A stretch of DNA of 33,190 nucleotides from Eubacteriales bacterium (GTDB lineage Bacteria; Bacillota; Clostridia; Lachnospirales; Lachnospiraceae): NCBI GenBank assembly GCA_030539055.1, contig JAUNSV010000011.1, positions 1 to 33,190 on the forward strand, given 5' to 3'. The position numbers and the translations under genes were made by a program. Positions 16,260 through 24,499 of the stretch are shown here, piece after piece (position 1 is the stretch's first letter; each line of letters starts with the position of its first letter). The notes below the pieces were generated by a model, which searched no databases, was not told where the DNA came from, and worked only from the letters and a program-made list of their open reading frames with translations.

Positions 16260-17894
16260 TTAAATATTTCTTATAATATTTTTTATTTTTGGTATTTGAT
16301 TTGGGCACATACTGAATTCTGGCAAACCATACTCTACTAAAGTTTTTGTTAAATTTGAATCGGATGCTGCTTCGCCACACATAGCACATTCAATATTTGC
16401 TTTTCTTGCTTCTTCTATTATATGCTTTATAGATTTTAATACTGCTGGATTAGAAAAATCATACTTATTTTTCATTTTTGCATTTCCTCTATCTATAGCG
16501 AGTGTGTATTGACACAAATCATTTGTTCCTATAGAAAAAAAATCTACTTCCTTTGCAAACTCTTCCGCCATAATAGAGGCAGCTGGAGTTTCTATCATTA
16601 TACCTATTTTAATATTTGTATCATATTCAATTTTTTCATTTTTTAATTCGTTTTTACACTCTTTTAATATTTCTTTAGCTTTTTTTATTTCTTCCAAATT
16701 GATAATCATAGGAAACATTATTCGAATATTTCCAAAATGTGAGGCTCTTAGTATTGCTCGTAATTGGGCTTTAAAAATATTTTTGTTTTCATCATCCAAA
16801 CAAAATCTTATTGCTCTATATCCTAAAAAAGGATTCTCCTCTTTATCAAATTTATAATAAGATAATTCTTTGTCGCCTCCTATATCTAGTGTTCGAATTG
16901 TAAATTCTTTTTCTTTCATTACTAATGCTACTTTTTTGTATGTTTCAAATTGCTCTTCTTCTGTAGGAAAATGTGTATTATCCATATACAAAAATTCTGT
17001 GCGAAATAAACCTATGCCCTCTGCTCCATATTTTTCTATATCTTTTACATCACTTACATTGCCTATATTTGCAAGCATTCTAAAAGTTCTTCCATCTTTT
17101 GTAATTGCTTTTTCGTTTTTTAATGATAGTAATCTTTTCTTCTCTCTCTTCTCTTCTTCTATTTTTTCTTCATACTCTTTTTTTATATTATCATCAATAT
17201 CAAGTATTACTTCGCCTTTCTTTGCATCTATAATTATTTCTTCATCATCTTTTAATTTTGATAAAATATTATCTATACCTACTATAGCAGGAATTTCTAA
17301 AGATCTTGCGAGTATTGCTGTATGCGATGTTCTTCCACCAGCTTCTAGTAAAAATGCATTTACATTTTCTAAATCCATAGACATAGTTTCTGATGGAGTT
17401 AAATCTTTTGATACAATAATTGTATTTTTATTTAAATTTTTCAAATTCTTTTTTTTGATGTTTAAGAGATTACCCATTATTTGATCGGTAATATCTTTTA
17501 CATCGAGTACTCTTGCTTTTATATATTCATCATCTATAGCATTAAACTTTGCTACTATTTCTTCTTTTGTTTTATCTAATGCTTCCTCAACTGAAAATAA
17601 ATCGTTTTGAATTTTATCTGAAACACTATCTATTAGTGTTGGATCTTCTAATACTTCTTTATGTGATTCAAATATTTTTGCTTCATCTTCGCTTATTTTT
17701 TTTAATGTATCTTGATAAAGTCTATCAATATTCTGCTTTACTTTTTCTTTTGCAATATTAAATCTATCTAATTCATTTTCTACTTGCGATTCATTAATTT
17801 TCTTTTTTTCATATGTAAAATCTTTCTTTTCTAAAATGCATACTTTACCTATAGCGTAGCCCTCGGATACGGGTAAGCCTTTTAGTATATTCAT
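16260..17894 (-). CDS. ptsI: Phosphoenolpyruvate-protein phosphotransferase (PTS enzyme I)
   Basis: A 544-residue enzyme that transfers phosphate from PEP to HPr at the start of the sugar phosphotransferase system. The HPr-binding helical part (about 1-140) is followed by the phosphohistidine domain GGRTSHTAILARS with H191 as the phosphorylated residue, then the PEP-binding barrel with MIETPAASIM, FFSIGTNDLCQYTLAIDRGN and the catalytic CAMCGEAA near residue 500. It is slightly shorter than the usual ~570. No ptsH or permease gene is in the window. The ATG overlaps the stop of the glycosyltransferase gene as ATGA and follows GAGGTGA. Confidence 0.95.
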   Translation of the reverse strand: MNILKGLPVSEGYAIGKVCILEKKDFTYEKKKINESQVENELDRFNIAKEKVKQNIDRLYQDTLKKISEDEAKIFESHKEVLEDPTLIDSVSDKIQNDLFSVEEALDKTKEEIVAKFNAIDDEYIKARVLDVKDITDQIMGNLLNIKKKNLKNLNKNTIIVSKDLTPSETMSMDLENVNAFLLEAGGRTSHTAILARSLEIPAIVGIDNILSKLKDDEEIIIDAKKGEVILDIDDNIKKEYEEKIEEEKREKKRLLSLKNEKAITKDGRTFRMLANIGNVSDVKDIEKYGAEGIGLFRTEFLYMDNTHFPTEEEQFETYKKVALVMKEKEFTIRTLDIGGDKELSYYKFDKEENPFLGYRAIRFCLDDENKNIFKAQLRAILRASHFGNIRIMFPMIINLEEIKKAKEILKECKNELKNEKIEYDTNIKIGIMIETPAASIMAEEFAKEVDFFSIGTNDLCQYTLAIDRGNAKMKNKYDFSNPAVLKSIKHIIEEARKANIECAMCGEAASDSNLTKTLVEYGLPEFSMCPNQIPKIKNIIRNI

Positions 17895-18991
17895 TGTGTA
17901 TCACCTCTTTTTTTAAAAATAAATTGTTTTTGTATTATAAAATTAACTACATATAAAATTGTATCTATCAATATTTTTATCAAAACTATACTGTGATGAA
18001 AATAATACTTTGAAACCATATTTACCAAATATGCTGATATCATCATATTAATCACAACTAATGAAAAGTAACTAATGACACTTTTTTTGCTTTTTTGTTT
18101 GAATACTAATTTTTTATTTATATTATAATTAAATGTAGAAGATATAATTCTAGAAAAAACTGTTGCTAAATAAATATGAATATCTGTAACTCCAAAAATA
18201 TTTCGTATAAATGAGAAAAAAATTTGAAATAATGAAATGTCTATAAAAAAAGTAAATAATGATGAGCATGAATATTTGACAAAATCAAACAATATTACTT
18301 TATATATTTTGAATGAATCTCTTATAGTATCAAAATGCGATGAAGAATTGTCATCTATGTATATAGTGTTTATAGGGACTTCCAATAAGGGTATGTTTTC
18401 TTTTTTTGATGAGATAAGCATATTTGTTTCAAATTCATATCCTTCTCCTACGAGTGATAAATATTTTTTTGCATTCTCTATGCCAAAAACTCTTAATCCT
18501 GTTTGGGTATCTTGCAAATTTATATTATGAAGAATTTGCATTATTTTGATTGTGATTAAATTGCCAAGTTTTGATCTTAATGGCACATCTTTTTTAAATT
18601 CTCTTTGACCTAACACAAGTGATTCTTGATTTTTTAAAAATACATTTGAGCAATTGATTATATCATTTATGTCATGCTGACCATCGGCATCGACTGAAGC
18701 AAAACCTTTAATTTCATTGTTTTCTATTTCCTCTTTAAAAATATTGAATGAATAATTTATTGCATCCTTTTGAGCTCTGCCTTTTCCCATATTTTTTATA
18801 TGTTTAAATACAAATACTTTTTGATTGAATTTTTTATCGTTAAATGTATCAAAAACTTTTTCATATTCTAACCCACTTCCATCATCAACAATAAGTATTT
18901 TATCGTAGAAATTCATCAATTTATCTACAAAACTAATAAGACCCTCACTTGGTTTATATGCTGGAATAATTACAATAATTTCTTTAATCAC
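17891..18991 (-). CDS. Family 2 glycosyltransferase fused to a GtrA membrane domain
   Basis: A 366-residue two-domain protein. The N-terminal part is a GT2 (DPM1-like) enzyme with IIPAYKPSEG at the start, IVDDGSG at 34-40, the DxD-containing SVDADGQHD at 99-107 and QTGLRVFG at 163-170. From about residue 235 to the end there are four membrane segments of a GtrA domain, which is thought to flip polyprenyl-phosphate-linked sugars. Together they suggest transfer of a sugar to a lipid carrier for envelope glycan decoration. The GTG start overlaps the TrmN6 stop (GTGA) and has GAGGAG upstream. Confidence 0.9.
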   Translation of the reverse strand: MIKEIIVIIPAYKPSEGLISFVDKLMNFYDKILIVDDGSGLEYEKVFDTFNDKKFNQKVFVFKHIKNMGKGRAQKDAINYSFNIFKEEIENNEIKGFASVDADGQHDINDIINCSNVFLKNQESLVLGQREFKKDVPLRSKLGNLITIKIMQILHNINLQDTQTGLRVFGIENAKKYLSLVGEGYEFETNMLISSKKENIPLLEVPINTIYIDDNSSSHFDTIRDSFKIYKVILFDFVKYSCSSLFTFFIDISLFQIFFSFIRNIFGVTDIHIYLATVFSRIISSTFNYNINKKLVFKQKSKKSVISYFSLVVINMMISAYLVNMVSKYYFHHSIVLIKILIDTILYVVNFIIQKQFIFKKRGDTQ

Positions 18992-19773
18992 TTTTTATTC
19001 TCCTCTTTACTAATTATTAGGGGCGGTTCTATTTGTACATTTTCTTTAGCATCTTTTATTGCTTGCATTAAAAACAAATCTGGCTTTGAGTGAATATTAT
19101 ATTGTATAAATTGTATTTTTTTTGGTTCTAAATTATATTTTTTTAGTGTGATAATAATTTCTGCTAACCTTGATGCTTTTTGTATAAAAAAAACAGCCCC
19201 TCTATTTTTTAATAATTTTGATGAAACTAAAGATATATCATCAAAAGTACAAAATATTTCATTTCTTGAAATATTATCGTTTTCATTATTACTTTTTATT
19301 CCTGAATTTATTTTTATGTATGGTGGGTTTACTGTAACTATGTCGTATTTTGTATAATCGTTTGAGTAATTATTTTTGTTTAAATATATATTTTTTAGAT
19401 CATCATTTATTAATTGTATATCTATGTGTGCATTTTGTTTTTTATTTAATTCTAAAGACTTTTTTGATAGTAAAATTGCTTCTTTGTTTATGTCTAGGGC
19501 TTTTATTTTTGGTTTATATATTTTGTTATTAATTTCATATTGTAAATGTGCGTGTAGTAAAAGTGGGATTATAGCTCCCCCTGAGCAAAGATCAAAAATA
19601 TATGTATTTGTATTTTTTTTAGCTTTATTTATAAATTTATTTTTATAATTATTTATAATATAATTTGATAAAAGAATAGCATCTGTTCCAATTTTGAATA
19701 TTTTATCATTTTGATATATTTTGTAATTGTTGATTTGCAAATCTTCGATATTTTCTGTATTTATTTTATTCAT
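18988..19773 (-). CDS. trmN6: tRNA1(Val) adenine-N6 methyltransferase-like protein
   Basis: A 261-residue SAM-dependent methyltransferase of the TrmN6/YfiC/YabB type. It has QINNYKIYQNDKIFKIGTDAILL at the N-terminus, motif I as DLCSGGAIIP (61-70), KALDIN at the next strand and the N6-adenine signature NPPY at 149-152. Members methylate A37 of tRNA1(Val), although activity on that tRNA is unproven in Gram-positive homologs. It follows ricT with a one-base gap, matching the Bacillus yaaT-yabA-yabB order but without yabA. Confidence 0.86.
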   Translation of the reverse strand: MNKINTENIEDLQINNYKIYQNDKIFKIGTDAILLSNYIINNYKNKFINKAKKNTNTYIFDLCSGGAIIPLLLHAHLQYEINNKIYKPKIKALDINKEAILLSKKSLELNKKQNAHIDIQLINDDLKNIYLNKNNYSNDYTKYDIVTVNPPYIKINSGIKSNNENDNISRNEIFCTFDDISLVSSKLLKNRGAVFFIQKASRLAEIIITLKKYNLEPKKIQFIQYNIHSKPDLFLMQAIKDAKENVQIEPPLIISKEENKK

Positions 19774-19774
19774 A

Positions 19775-20677
19775 TTAATCTTCTAAAGTGTCATTTACTT
19801 CTTTTTTGTCTAGCTCTTCTAGTTCTTTTACTTCTTCTGTAATATCATTATTATCTAGTTTTTTTCTTTTTTTGAATTTTAAATCGCTAGCTAGATACTC
19901 TCTAATTTCTTTTTCTTCTTTTCCTATATCTACTATTACTTTTACTTTTTGAAGAAGTGTGCTTACAGAGTGAACTACTCCTTTGAAGCCCTCTTTAGTA
20001 GTAACATCATCTCCTATCATTGGCAAGTTTTGATTTAAGTATTCATAAGCTTCCTCTTCGTTTTTTAAACAACACATAAGTCTACCACAAGTGCCAGATA
20101 TTTTACCTGGATTTAAGCTCATTCCTTGCTCTTTTACCATTTTAATAGATACAGCACTAAACTCACTAAGGTGGGTTGCACAGCAAAACTCTCTTCCACA
20201 ACAACCAAAACCACCTAATATTTTTGCTTCATCTCTAACTCCCACTTGCCTTAATTCGATTCTTGTTCTAAAAATTGATGCTAGGTCTTTTACTAACTCT
20301 CTAAAATCTATTCTATTTTCTGCTGCAAAATAAAATATTAATTTCCCTCTATCAAAAGTGTACTCTGTTTCTAATAATTTCATTGGTAAATTGTGAAGTT
20401 TAATTTTTTCTTTACAAATGTTGTATGCTTCTTCTTCTTTTTCTATATTTAATTTTCTTTTATCTTCATCTTCTTTACTTGCTCTTCTAATAATTGGCTT
20501 TATGCTTGATTTAAAAGCTTTTTCATCAATATCCTTTTCTATCAATACAACAGTTCCATATTCTATGCCTCTTATAGTTTCTACTATTACATGGTCATTT
20601 ATATTATAATTTTCATTTTCTGGATTAAAATAATATATTTTTCCTACTGGTCTAAATCTTATTCCTATTACTTTCAT
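19775..20677 (-). CDS. ricT: PSP1-domain protein RicT (YaaT)
   Basis: A 300-residue cytoplasmic protein of the PSP1 family. Seven cysteines lie where expected for the iron-sulfur-binding Ric complex: C159, C160, C165, C166, C197, C202 and C203, in GGFGCCGREFCC and CGRLMCC. In Bacillus it acts with RicA and RicF in RNA maturation and supports competence, biofilm and sporulation phosphorelay; no ricA or ricF is in the window. It is longer than the ~275-residue Bacillus protein by a Lys/Glu-rich tail. GAGGT precedes the ATG and overlaps the holB stop region. Gene order holB-ricT-trmN6 is conserved in Firmicutes. Confidence 0.93.
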   Translation of the reverse strand: MKVIGIRFRPVGKIYYFNPENENYNINDHVIVETIRGIEYGTVVLIEKDIDEKAFKSSIKPIIRRASKEDEDKRKLNIEKEEEAYNICKEKIKLHNLPMKLLETEYTFDRGKLIFYFAAENRIDFRELVKDLASIFRTRIELRQVGVRDEAKILGGFGCCGREFCCATHLSEFSAVSIKMVKEQGMSLNPGKISGTCGRLMCCLKNEEEAYEYLNQNLPMIGDDVTTKEGFKGVVHSVSTLLQKVKVIVDIGKEEKEIREYLASDLKFKKRKKLDNNDITEEVKELEELDKKEVNDTLED

Positions 20678-20678
20678 T

Positions 20679-21515
20679 TTATACCTCTTTTTCTCTTAAT
20701 GTAAATAATAATTTGGTTATTATCATTTCATTATCTACATTTATCAATTGTTCTTTTGTAGCACTTGTTAGTTCATCTAAAAATTTACCTAGTGTTATAT
20801 CATTGTATCTTGTACACATATTTTGTATTTTAATTTCTTCATTCCTAAAATCGATATACTCTGTATTTAGTAAATTCTTATATTTTAATGTATCATTAAT
20901 TAGTATTCTCATAATAGTGAGTGCATCTTTTATATTGTTATCATCTTTATTTTCATCATTACTCTTTTTTTTCTTAAAAAGTGATGCATAATCTATTATT
21001 TCTTTTATAGTATTAAATGAACCATTACTTACTATTTTGATTGTGTCATTATAAAAATATAAATTTTGTAATCTTTCTATTTCTTTTTCTTTTTCAAAAA
21101 AATGATAAAATATTGCTCTACTTTTTATTGTATCTAATAAGTTATTTACATTTTTTGTGATTAAAAAAATAATAACATAATTTGGTGGTTCTTCCAGTGT
21201 TTTTAATAAAGCATTTTGGGATGATTCATTTAAAAGTGATGCATCCATAATAATATATGCTTTATGGCTAGCGATACTTGGGCGTAAAATTGTATCATTT
21301 ATAATTTGATTTCTTACTTCATTTACTTTTATGGTGTTTTTTTCACTCTCCAAATATATAATGTCTGGGTGATTGTAAGTATCTACTAAATTTGGTAAAA
21401 AAGATATTTCTTTTAAAAAATTTTTACATATTTCTTTTGCATAATTTAAATTATCTGATTCTATAATATAAGCATTATATATTTTTTGTGTGTCAATTTT
21501 AATATTGTTTATCAA
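20679..21515 (-). CDS. holB: DNA polymerase III delta-prime subunit, reduced form
   Basis: A 278-residue clamp-loader subunit. SHKAYIIMDASLLNESSQNA then LLKTLEEPP (about 93-121) and the following IFLITKN and DTIKSRAIFYHF segments are the delta-prime signature. It is shorter than usual (about 320-330). The Walker A loop and the zinc-binding cysteines are absent; the N-terminus reads NAYIIESDNLNYAKEICKNF where P-loop proteins have GxxGxGKT. The arginine-finger region is SRA rather than SRC. The start is a TTG at 21515 overlapping the kinase stop (TTGA), with GGAG at good spacing. Confidence 0.87.
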   Translation of the reverse strand: MINNIKIDTQKIYNAYIIESDNLNYAKEICKNFLKEISFLPNLVDTYNHPDIIYLESEKNTIKVNEVRNQIINDTILRPSIASHKAYIIMDASLLNESSQNALLKTLEEPPNYVIIFLITKNVNNLLDTIKSRAIFYHFFEKEKEIERLQNLYFYNDTIKIVSNGSFNTIKEIIDYASLFKKKKSNDENKDDNNIKDALTIMRILINDTLKYKNLLNTEYIDFRNEEIKIQNMCTRYNDITLGKFLDELTSATKEQLINVDNEMIITKLLFTLREKEV

Positions 21516-22081
21516 AATGTCTCCATTATATCGTTATATATTTCATTTATACAATTTTGTAAATTTGCATTATCATAAATTTTTGTAATATTTGCTTCTT
21601 TTATTTTTTGTGTAGAAAAGTCGATTTCATCTGCTTTAAATCTTCTTTCTATTTCTTTTTTTGTATTTTCATCTAAAATATTTACTCTGTCTTTTGCTCT
21701 TTGTAAGCGAATATCATTTGGTACATTAATGTATATTGGAAATACATTTTCTTCTCCAAAATATTTTTTTATGCTATTATATGATTCTAGAGTTGAAAGT
21801 AAAAGATAATTATTTTTACTATTAATACTTCCATCATCTATCATTGCATAAATCCAAGGACCATATATAGTGTTGTATGTTCTTTGTTCTATAATTTTGT
21901 TTTTGTTTTGTTTTAGAAAGTCTTCATTCACAAAAAAGTATTCGATTCCCTCTTTTTCATTTTCTCTTTTTGGTCTTGTAGTATACAATGTAATTTTGTT
22001 TATATTTGGGATTTTATTTATTATTTTTTTGTATATGGTATCTTTTCCTGATGCTGATTTTCCAATAATACAATATATCAT
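21512..22081 (-). CDS. Guanylate kinase-like nucleotide kinase
   Basis: A 189-residue P-loop kinase with GKSASGKDT at residues 7-15 and TTRPKRENEKEGIEYFF at 34-50, the GMP-binding pattern of guanylate kinases. The expected product would be GDP from GMP and ATP. In Bacillus the gene in this position, upstream of holB, is thymidylate kinase (tmk), so this may be a second guanylate kinase rather than the housekeeping one; sequence alone does not settle it. The ATG overlaps the stop of the gene before it as ATGA. Confidence 0.83.
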   Translation of the reverse strand: MIYCIIGKSASGKDTIYKKIINKIPNINKITLYTTRPKRENEKEGIEYFFVNEDFLKQNKNKIIEQRTYNTIYGPWIYAMIDDGSINSKNNYLLLSTLESYNSIKKYFGEENVFPIYINVPNDIRLQRAKDRVNILDENTKKEIERRFKADEIDFSTQKIKEANITKIYDNANLQNCINEIYNDIMETF

Positions 22082-23055
22082 CTTCTTGGTGGCCCCTCTA
22101 TTATTTGTGGCTCAAAAGCTTTTTGAATTGGTGTGTCAACAGTAGGTAACACTGGGCTTATCTCTTGCACATTTTTTTCATCTATTCCTGGTACATAAAG
22201 ATTTGTTGTTTCCAAAGTTTCTTTCATATCTTCTAGTTTTTGATAAGGTAAAACTTCTTCTTTTTCACCATTTACACCTCTATGGATTGCACCATTTTCA
22301 TAATACCATACACGACCATTAATAGCAATATAACCCTCTACATTAGTGCCAAATGTTTCTTTTAATGTAGCATTCATTCGCATTTTGTTTACTTTGCCAC
22401 AAAAGCTTTTGTCTTCTCCCATACATAAAAAATATATATAATTACTCTCGATTTGAACTAAGTATTCACTTGAGTATTGTTTATTATCTTCTCCTCCAAG
22501 GTAGTACTCTGTAGTAGTATCATTTAATTCATTTGTTGAACTTATTCTTTTGTATTTTATAGGATAGTATGTATCAACCATTTCTTCTTTTGATAAATAA
22601 ACTTTATACTCATCGGAATAAGCCTCACTAAAATATTCAACACTACTTTCTTTATAAGTATTGTCCTTAATTATTTTTGTTAGCTTTCCTTTATCAAAAA
22701 TTAAAACTTGACCTTGGTCTTTTATTTCGCCATTAATTGCATAACCCTCTTGGTTGAATTTATAAAGTGAATTGTCTATTTCTACCCAATCATCGATTAA
22801 ATAGGTATCATCCTCTTTTTTATATTTTATGCCATTTGAATCTTCTATTAATATTGGTTCTTTTTTTGATGTTATAGCAATTGATGTTGCTGTAGTTTCT
22901 CCAAAATTTACATCTGCCCGTAGTTTTATTTTTGTTACTTGTGATATTATGCTTTTTATAACAAAAACAGATATTATTATTATACAAATTGATATAAGAA
23001 TAATAAAAATATTTGCTAAAAGTGATCTTTTTTTTCTTCTGCTATGCTTTCTCAT
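22078..23055 (-). CDS. Membrane-anchored protein of unknown function
   Basis: A 325-residue protein with a very basic N-terminus (MRKHSRRKKRS), one membrane segment at about residues 13-32 and an extracellular part of roughly 290 residues. That part contains tyrosine-rich strand pairs (NSLYKFNQEGYAINGE and AINGRVWYYENGAIHRG) that look like degenerate wall-binding-type repeats, but no family is recognised. The C-terminus is proline-rich. There is no ribosome binding site; a near-perfect promoter ends eight bases before the ATG, so the gene may be read from a leaderless mRNA as well as from the dfx operon. Confidence 0.8.
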   Translation of the reverse strand: MRKHSRRKKRSLLANIFIILISICIIIISVFVIKSIISQVTKIKLRADVNFGETTATSIAITSKKEPILIEDSNGIKYKKEDDTYLIDDWVEIDNSLYKFNQEGYAINGEIKDQGQVLIFDKGKLTKIIKDNTYKESSVEYFSEAYSDEYKVYLSKEEMVDTYYPIKYKRISSTNELNDTTTEYYLGGEDNKQYSSEYLVQIESNYIYFLCMGEDKSFCGKVNKMRMNATLKETFGTNVEGYIAINGRVWYYENGAIHRGVNGEKEEVLPYQKLEDMKETLETTNLYVPGIDEKNVQEISPVLPTVDTPIQKAFEPQIIEGPPRR

Positions 23056-23063
23056 TTTTTTAT

Positions 23064-23092
23064 ATTATATCAAAAAAAGTAACTAGTTTCAA
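23064..23092 (-). promoter_or_regulatory. Internal promoter before 22078-23055
   Basis: TTGAAA (23087-23092), 17 bases, then TATAAT (23064-23069) on the minus strand. The -35 box overlaps the birA stop. Only eight bases separate the -10 box from the ATG at 23055, so the transcript should start about two bases before the start codon. Confidence 0.7.
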
Positions 23093-23718
23093 GAAATAAG
23101 AGCTATTATTTCCTTGGGTATTTTATACTTATTGATATTTTCATTTAAGTACTCTTTTGGTATATATTCTAGTGGGAGTATTGAATATATATTTTTTGTA
23201 ATTTCTTCAATTAATTGTTGTTTTATTGTTTCTATTTTATCAAATAATGGTGGATTTTCATCAAATAAAAAGCCTATAGTGTTTTTTATTTCATCTGGTA
23301 TATATGCAGTTTTATATAAATTAATACCTATTCCTATTATTAATGAATTAGGATAATCAATAGTTTCTGTAAGTATGCCACATATTTTTTTATTTTGTAA
23401 ATATAAATCGTTTATATATTTAATTTGGAGTTTGATATTAAATAAATTATATACACTTCTATAAATTGCAACAGAAACTTTTGGAGTGATTGTATTTATA
23501 TTAATATTTTTTATTGAAATTGTGTTATTATTTAAAATACTAATACTAAAATATAAACCTGTATTTTTAGGGGAATAAAATGATTTGTTATTACTCCCTC
23601 TTCCCATACTTTGCTCTTTAGATATTACAATAAAGTCCTCTGAAATCTCAGAGGACTTTATCAATTGTTTAGAGTAATCATTTGTTGATGTGATTTGTTC
23701 TAATTTTATTATTTTCAT
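23089..23718 (-). CDS. birA: Biotin-[biotin carboxyl carrier protein] ligase, minimal and atypical
   Basis: A 209-residue biotin protein ligase that lacks the N-terminal DNA-binding domain and most of the C-terminal domain. ITSTNDYSK (9-17) is the substrate-binding start, and KYINDLY (100-106) corresponds to the catalytic KWPNDL with Lys100 kept. The biotinyl-AMP loop reads GRGSNNKSFYSP (39-50) where most enzymes have GRGRxGRxFxSP. The second Arg of the loop, equivalent to Arg118 of the E. coli enzyme, is Ser42. The ATG directly abuts the dfx stop, with no ribosome binding site, suggesting coupling to dfx translation. Confidence 0.87.
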   Translation of the reverse strand: MKIIKLEQITSTNDYSKQLIKSSEISEDFIVISKEQSMGRGSNNKSFYSPKNTGLYFSISILNNNTISIKNININTITPKVSVAIYRSVYNLFNIKLQIKYINDLYLQNKKICGILTETIDYPNSLIIGIGINLYKTAYIPDEIKNTIGFLFDENPPLFDKIETIKQQLIEEITKNIYSILPLEYIPKEYLNENINKYKIPKEIIALIS

Positions 23719-24099
23719 TTATAATGTAGCTACCCAAAGTCCATGCAAGTTGCAATAAGCATATACTTTGATAACATTAGCATTTGGTGGTATAGGAAAT
23801 GTTGTTTCTGGTTTTTGATTAGGTACCCATTTGTTGATTTTGATACCTTTATCTGTTTCTAGTGCTACCCATTGGATGTAGTGCTCTTCTGTCATTGGGT
23901 GATCAACTTCTCCAACTTTAACATTTACTTCGTTTCCTTTTTTCTCTATTTTAGGTACATGCTTCTCTTGTGCTGCATCAATCTCTCCTGCTTTTAATAA
24001 GTGCATTGGTTTACCACAACAAACAAGTTCGCCTTTGCCATCTACTATTTTTGCTACAATATTGCCACATATTTCACATTTGTAAAATTCTATTTGCAT
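23719..24099 (-). CDS. dfx: Desulfoferrodoxin (superoxide reductase)
   Basis: A 126-residue two-domain enzyme that reduces superoxide to peroxide without making oxygen, a hallmark of anaerobes. The desulforedoxin-type iron site uses C8, C11, C27 and C28. The active-site iron is held by H47, H67, H73, C116 and H119, with the EKHVP segment (45-49) supplying the conserved Glu and Lys. AAAGGAGG precedes the ATG and a strong promoter lies upstream. birA begins immediately after the stop, so dfx probably opens the long operon running to the SDR gene. Confidence 0.95.
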   Translation of the reverse strand: MQIEFYKCEICGNIVAKIVDGKGELVCCGKPMHLLKAGEIDAAQEKHVPKIEKKGNEVNVKVGEVDHPMTEEHYIQWVALETDKGIKINKWVPNQKPETTFPIPPNANVIKVYAYCNLHGLWVATL

Positions 24100-24132
24100 A
24101 TTTTCCTCCTTTTATTTAAAAATTTCATCATA

Positions 24133-24161
24133 ATTATATCAATTAAAATAGTAATATTCAA
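24133..24161 (-). promoter_or_regulatory. Promoter of dfx and the long operon
   Basis: TTGAAT (24156-24161), 17 bases, then TATAAT (24133-24138) on the minus strand, 33 bases before the dfx ATG, leaving room for the GGAGG site. Confidence 0.7.
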
Positions 24162-24210
24162 GTGAATTTTATTTGTACTTTAATCAAAAAATCATAATAA
24201 TATAACAATA

Positions 24211-24239
24211 AAAAATTCACTTAAGAAAAGTGAATTTTT
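24211..24239 (-). terminator. Terminator after the ferredoxin gene
   Basis: A 12-base perfect stem (AAAAATTCACTT with its complement) around a 5-base loop, with A/T runs on both sides, so it can work in either direction. It sits 14 bases past the ferredoxin stop. Confidence 0.8.
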
Positions 24240-24253
24240 TTATTGCTTATTAA

Positions 24254-24424
24254 TTATTGTTGTGTTATTGCTCCTGTAGGGCATTCACTCTCGCATGAAC
24301 AGCAATCTACACATTCTTCTTCATTAATTACATATTGTGTTTCACCCTCTGTAATACAAGAAGTAGGACATACTGCTGCACAAGCTCCACATTTTACGCA
24401 TTCATCACTTATTACATGAGCCAT
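24254..24424 (-). CDS. 2[4Fe-4S] ferredoxin
   Basis: A 56-residue clostridial-type ferredoxin, a soluble low-potential electron carrier. The first cluster motif is C9-C12-C15-C19-P and the second C38-C41-C44-C48-P, giving eight ligands. Extra cysteines at 23 and 42 are not ligands in the usual scheme. The sequence starts MAHVISDECVKCGACAAVCP, the standard form. GGAGG lies about ten bases before the ATG. It has its own promoter and terminator, so it is a single-gene unit between dfx and the nicotinamidase-like gene. Confidence 0.94.
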   Translation of the reverse strand: MAHVISDECVKCGACAAVCPTSCITEGETQYVINEEECVDCCSCESECPTGAITQQ

Positions 24425-24459
24425 GATATAAAAATCCTCCTATTAAAAATTGATTATTT

Positions 24460-24488
24460 ATATTACTACAAAAATAACTTTTTTTCAA
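24460..24488 (-). promoter_or_regulatory. Promoter of the ferredoxin gene
   Basis: TTGAAA (24483-24488), 17 bases, then TAATAT (24460-24465) on the minus strand, 35 bases before the ATG. Confidence 0.6.
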
Positions 24489-24499
24489 GACAATATATT

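Noticed and set aside
16870-17484. 204-codon plus-strand frame
   Set aside because: It is antisense to ptsI, which has full motif support; the Ser/Phe-rich translation is what antisense AT-rich coding gives.
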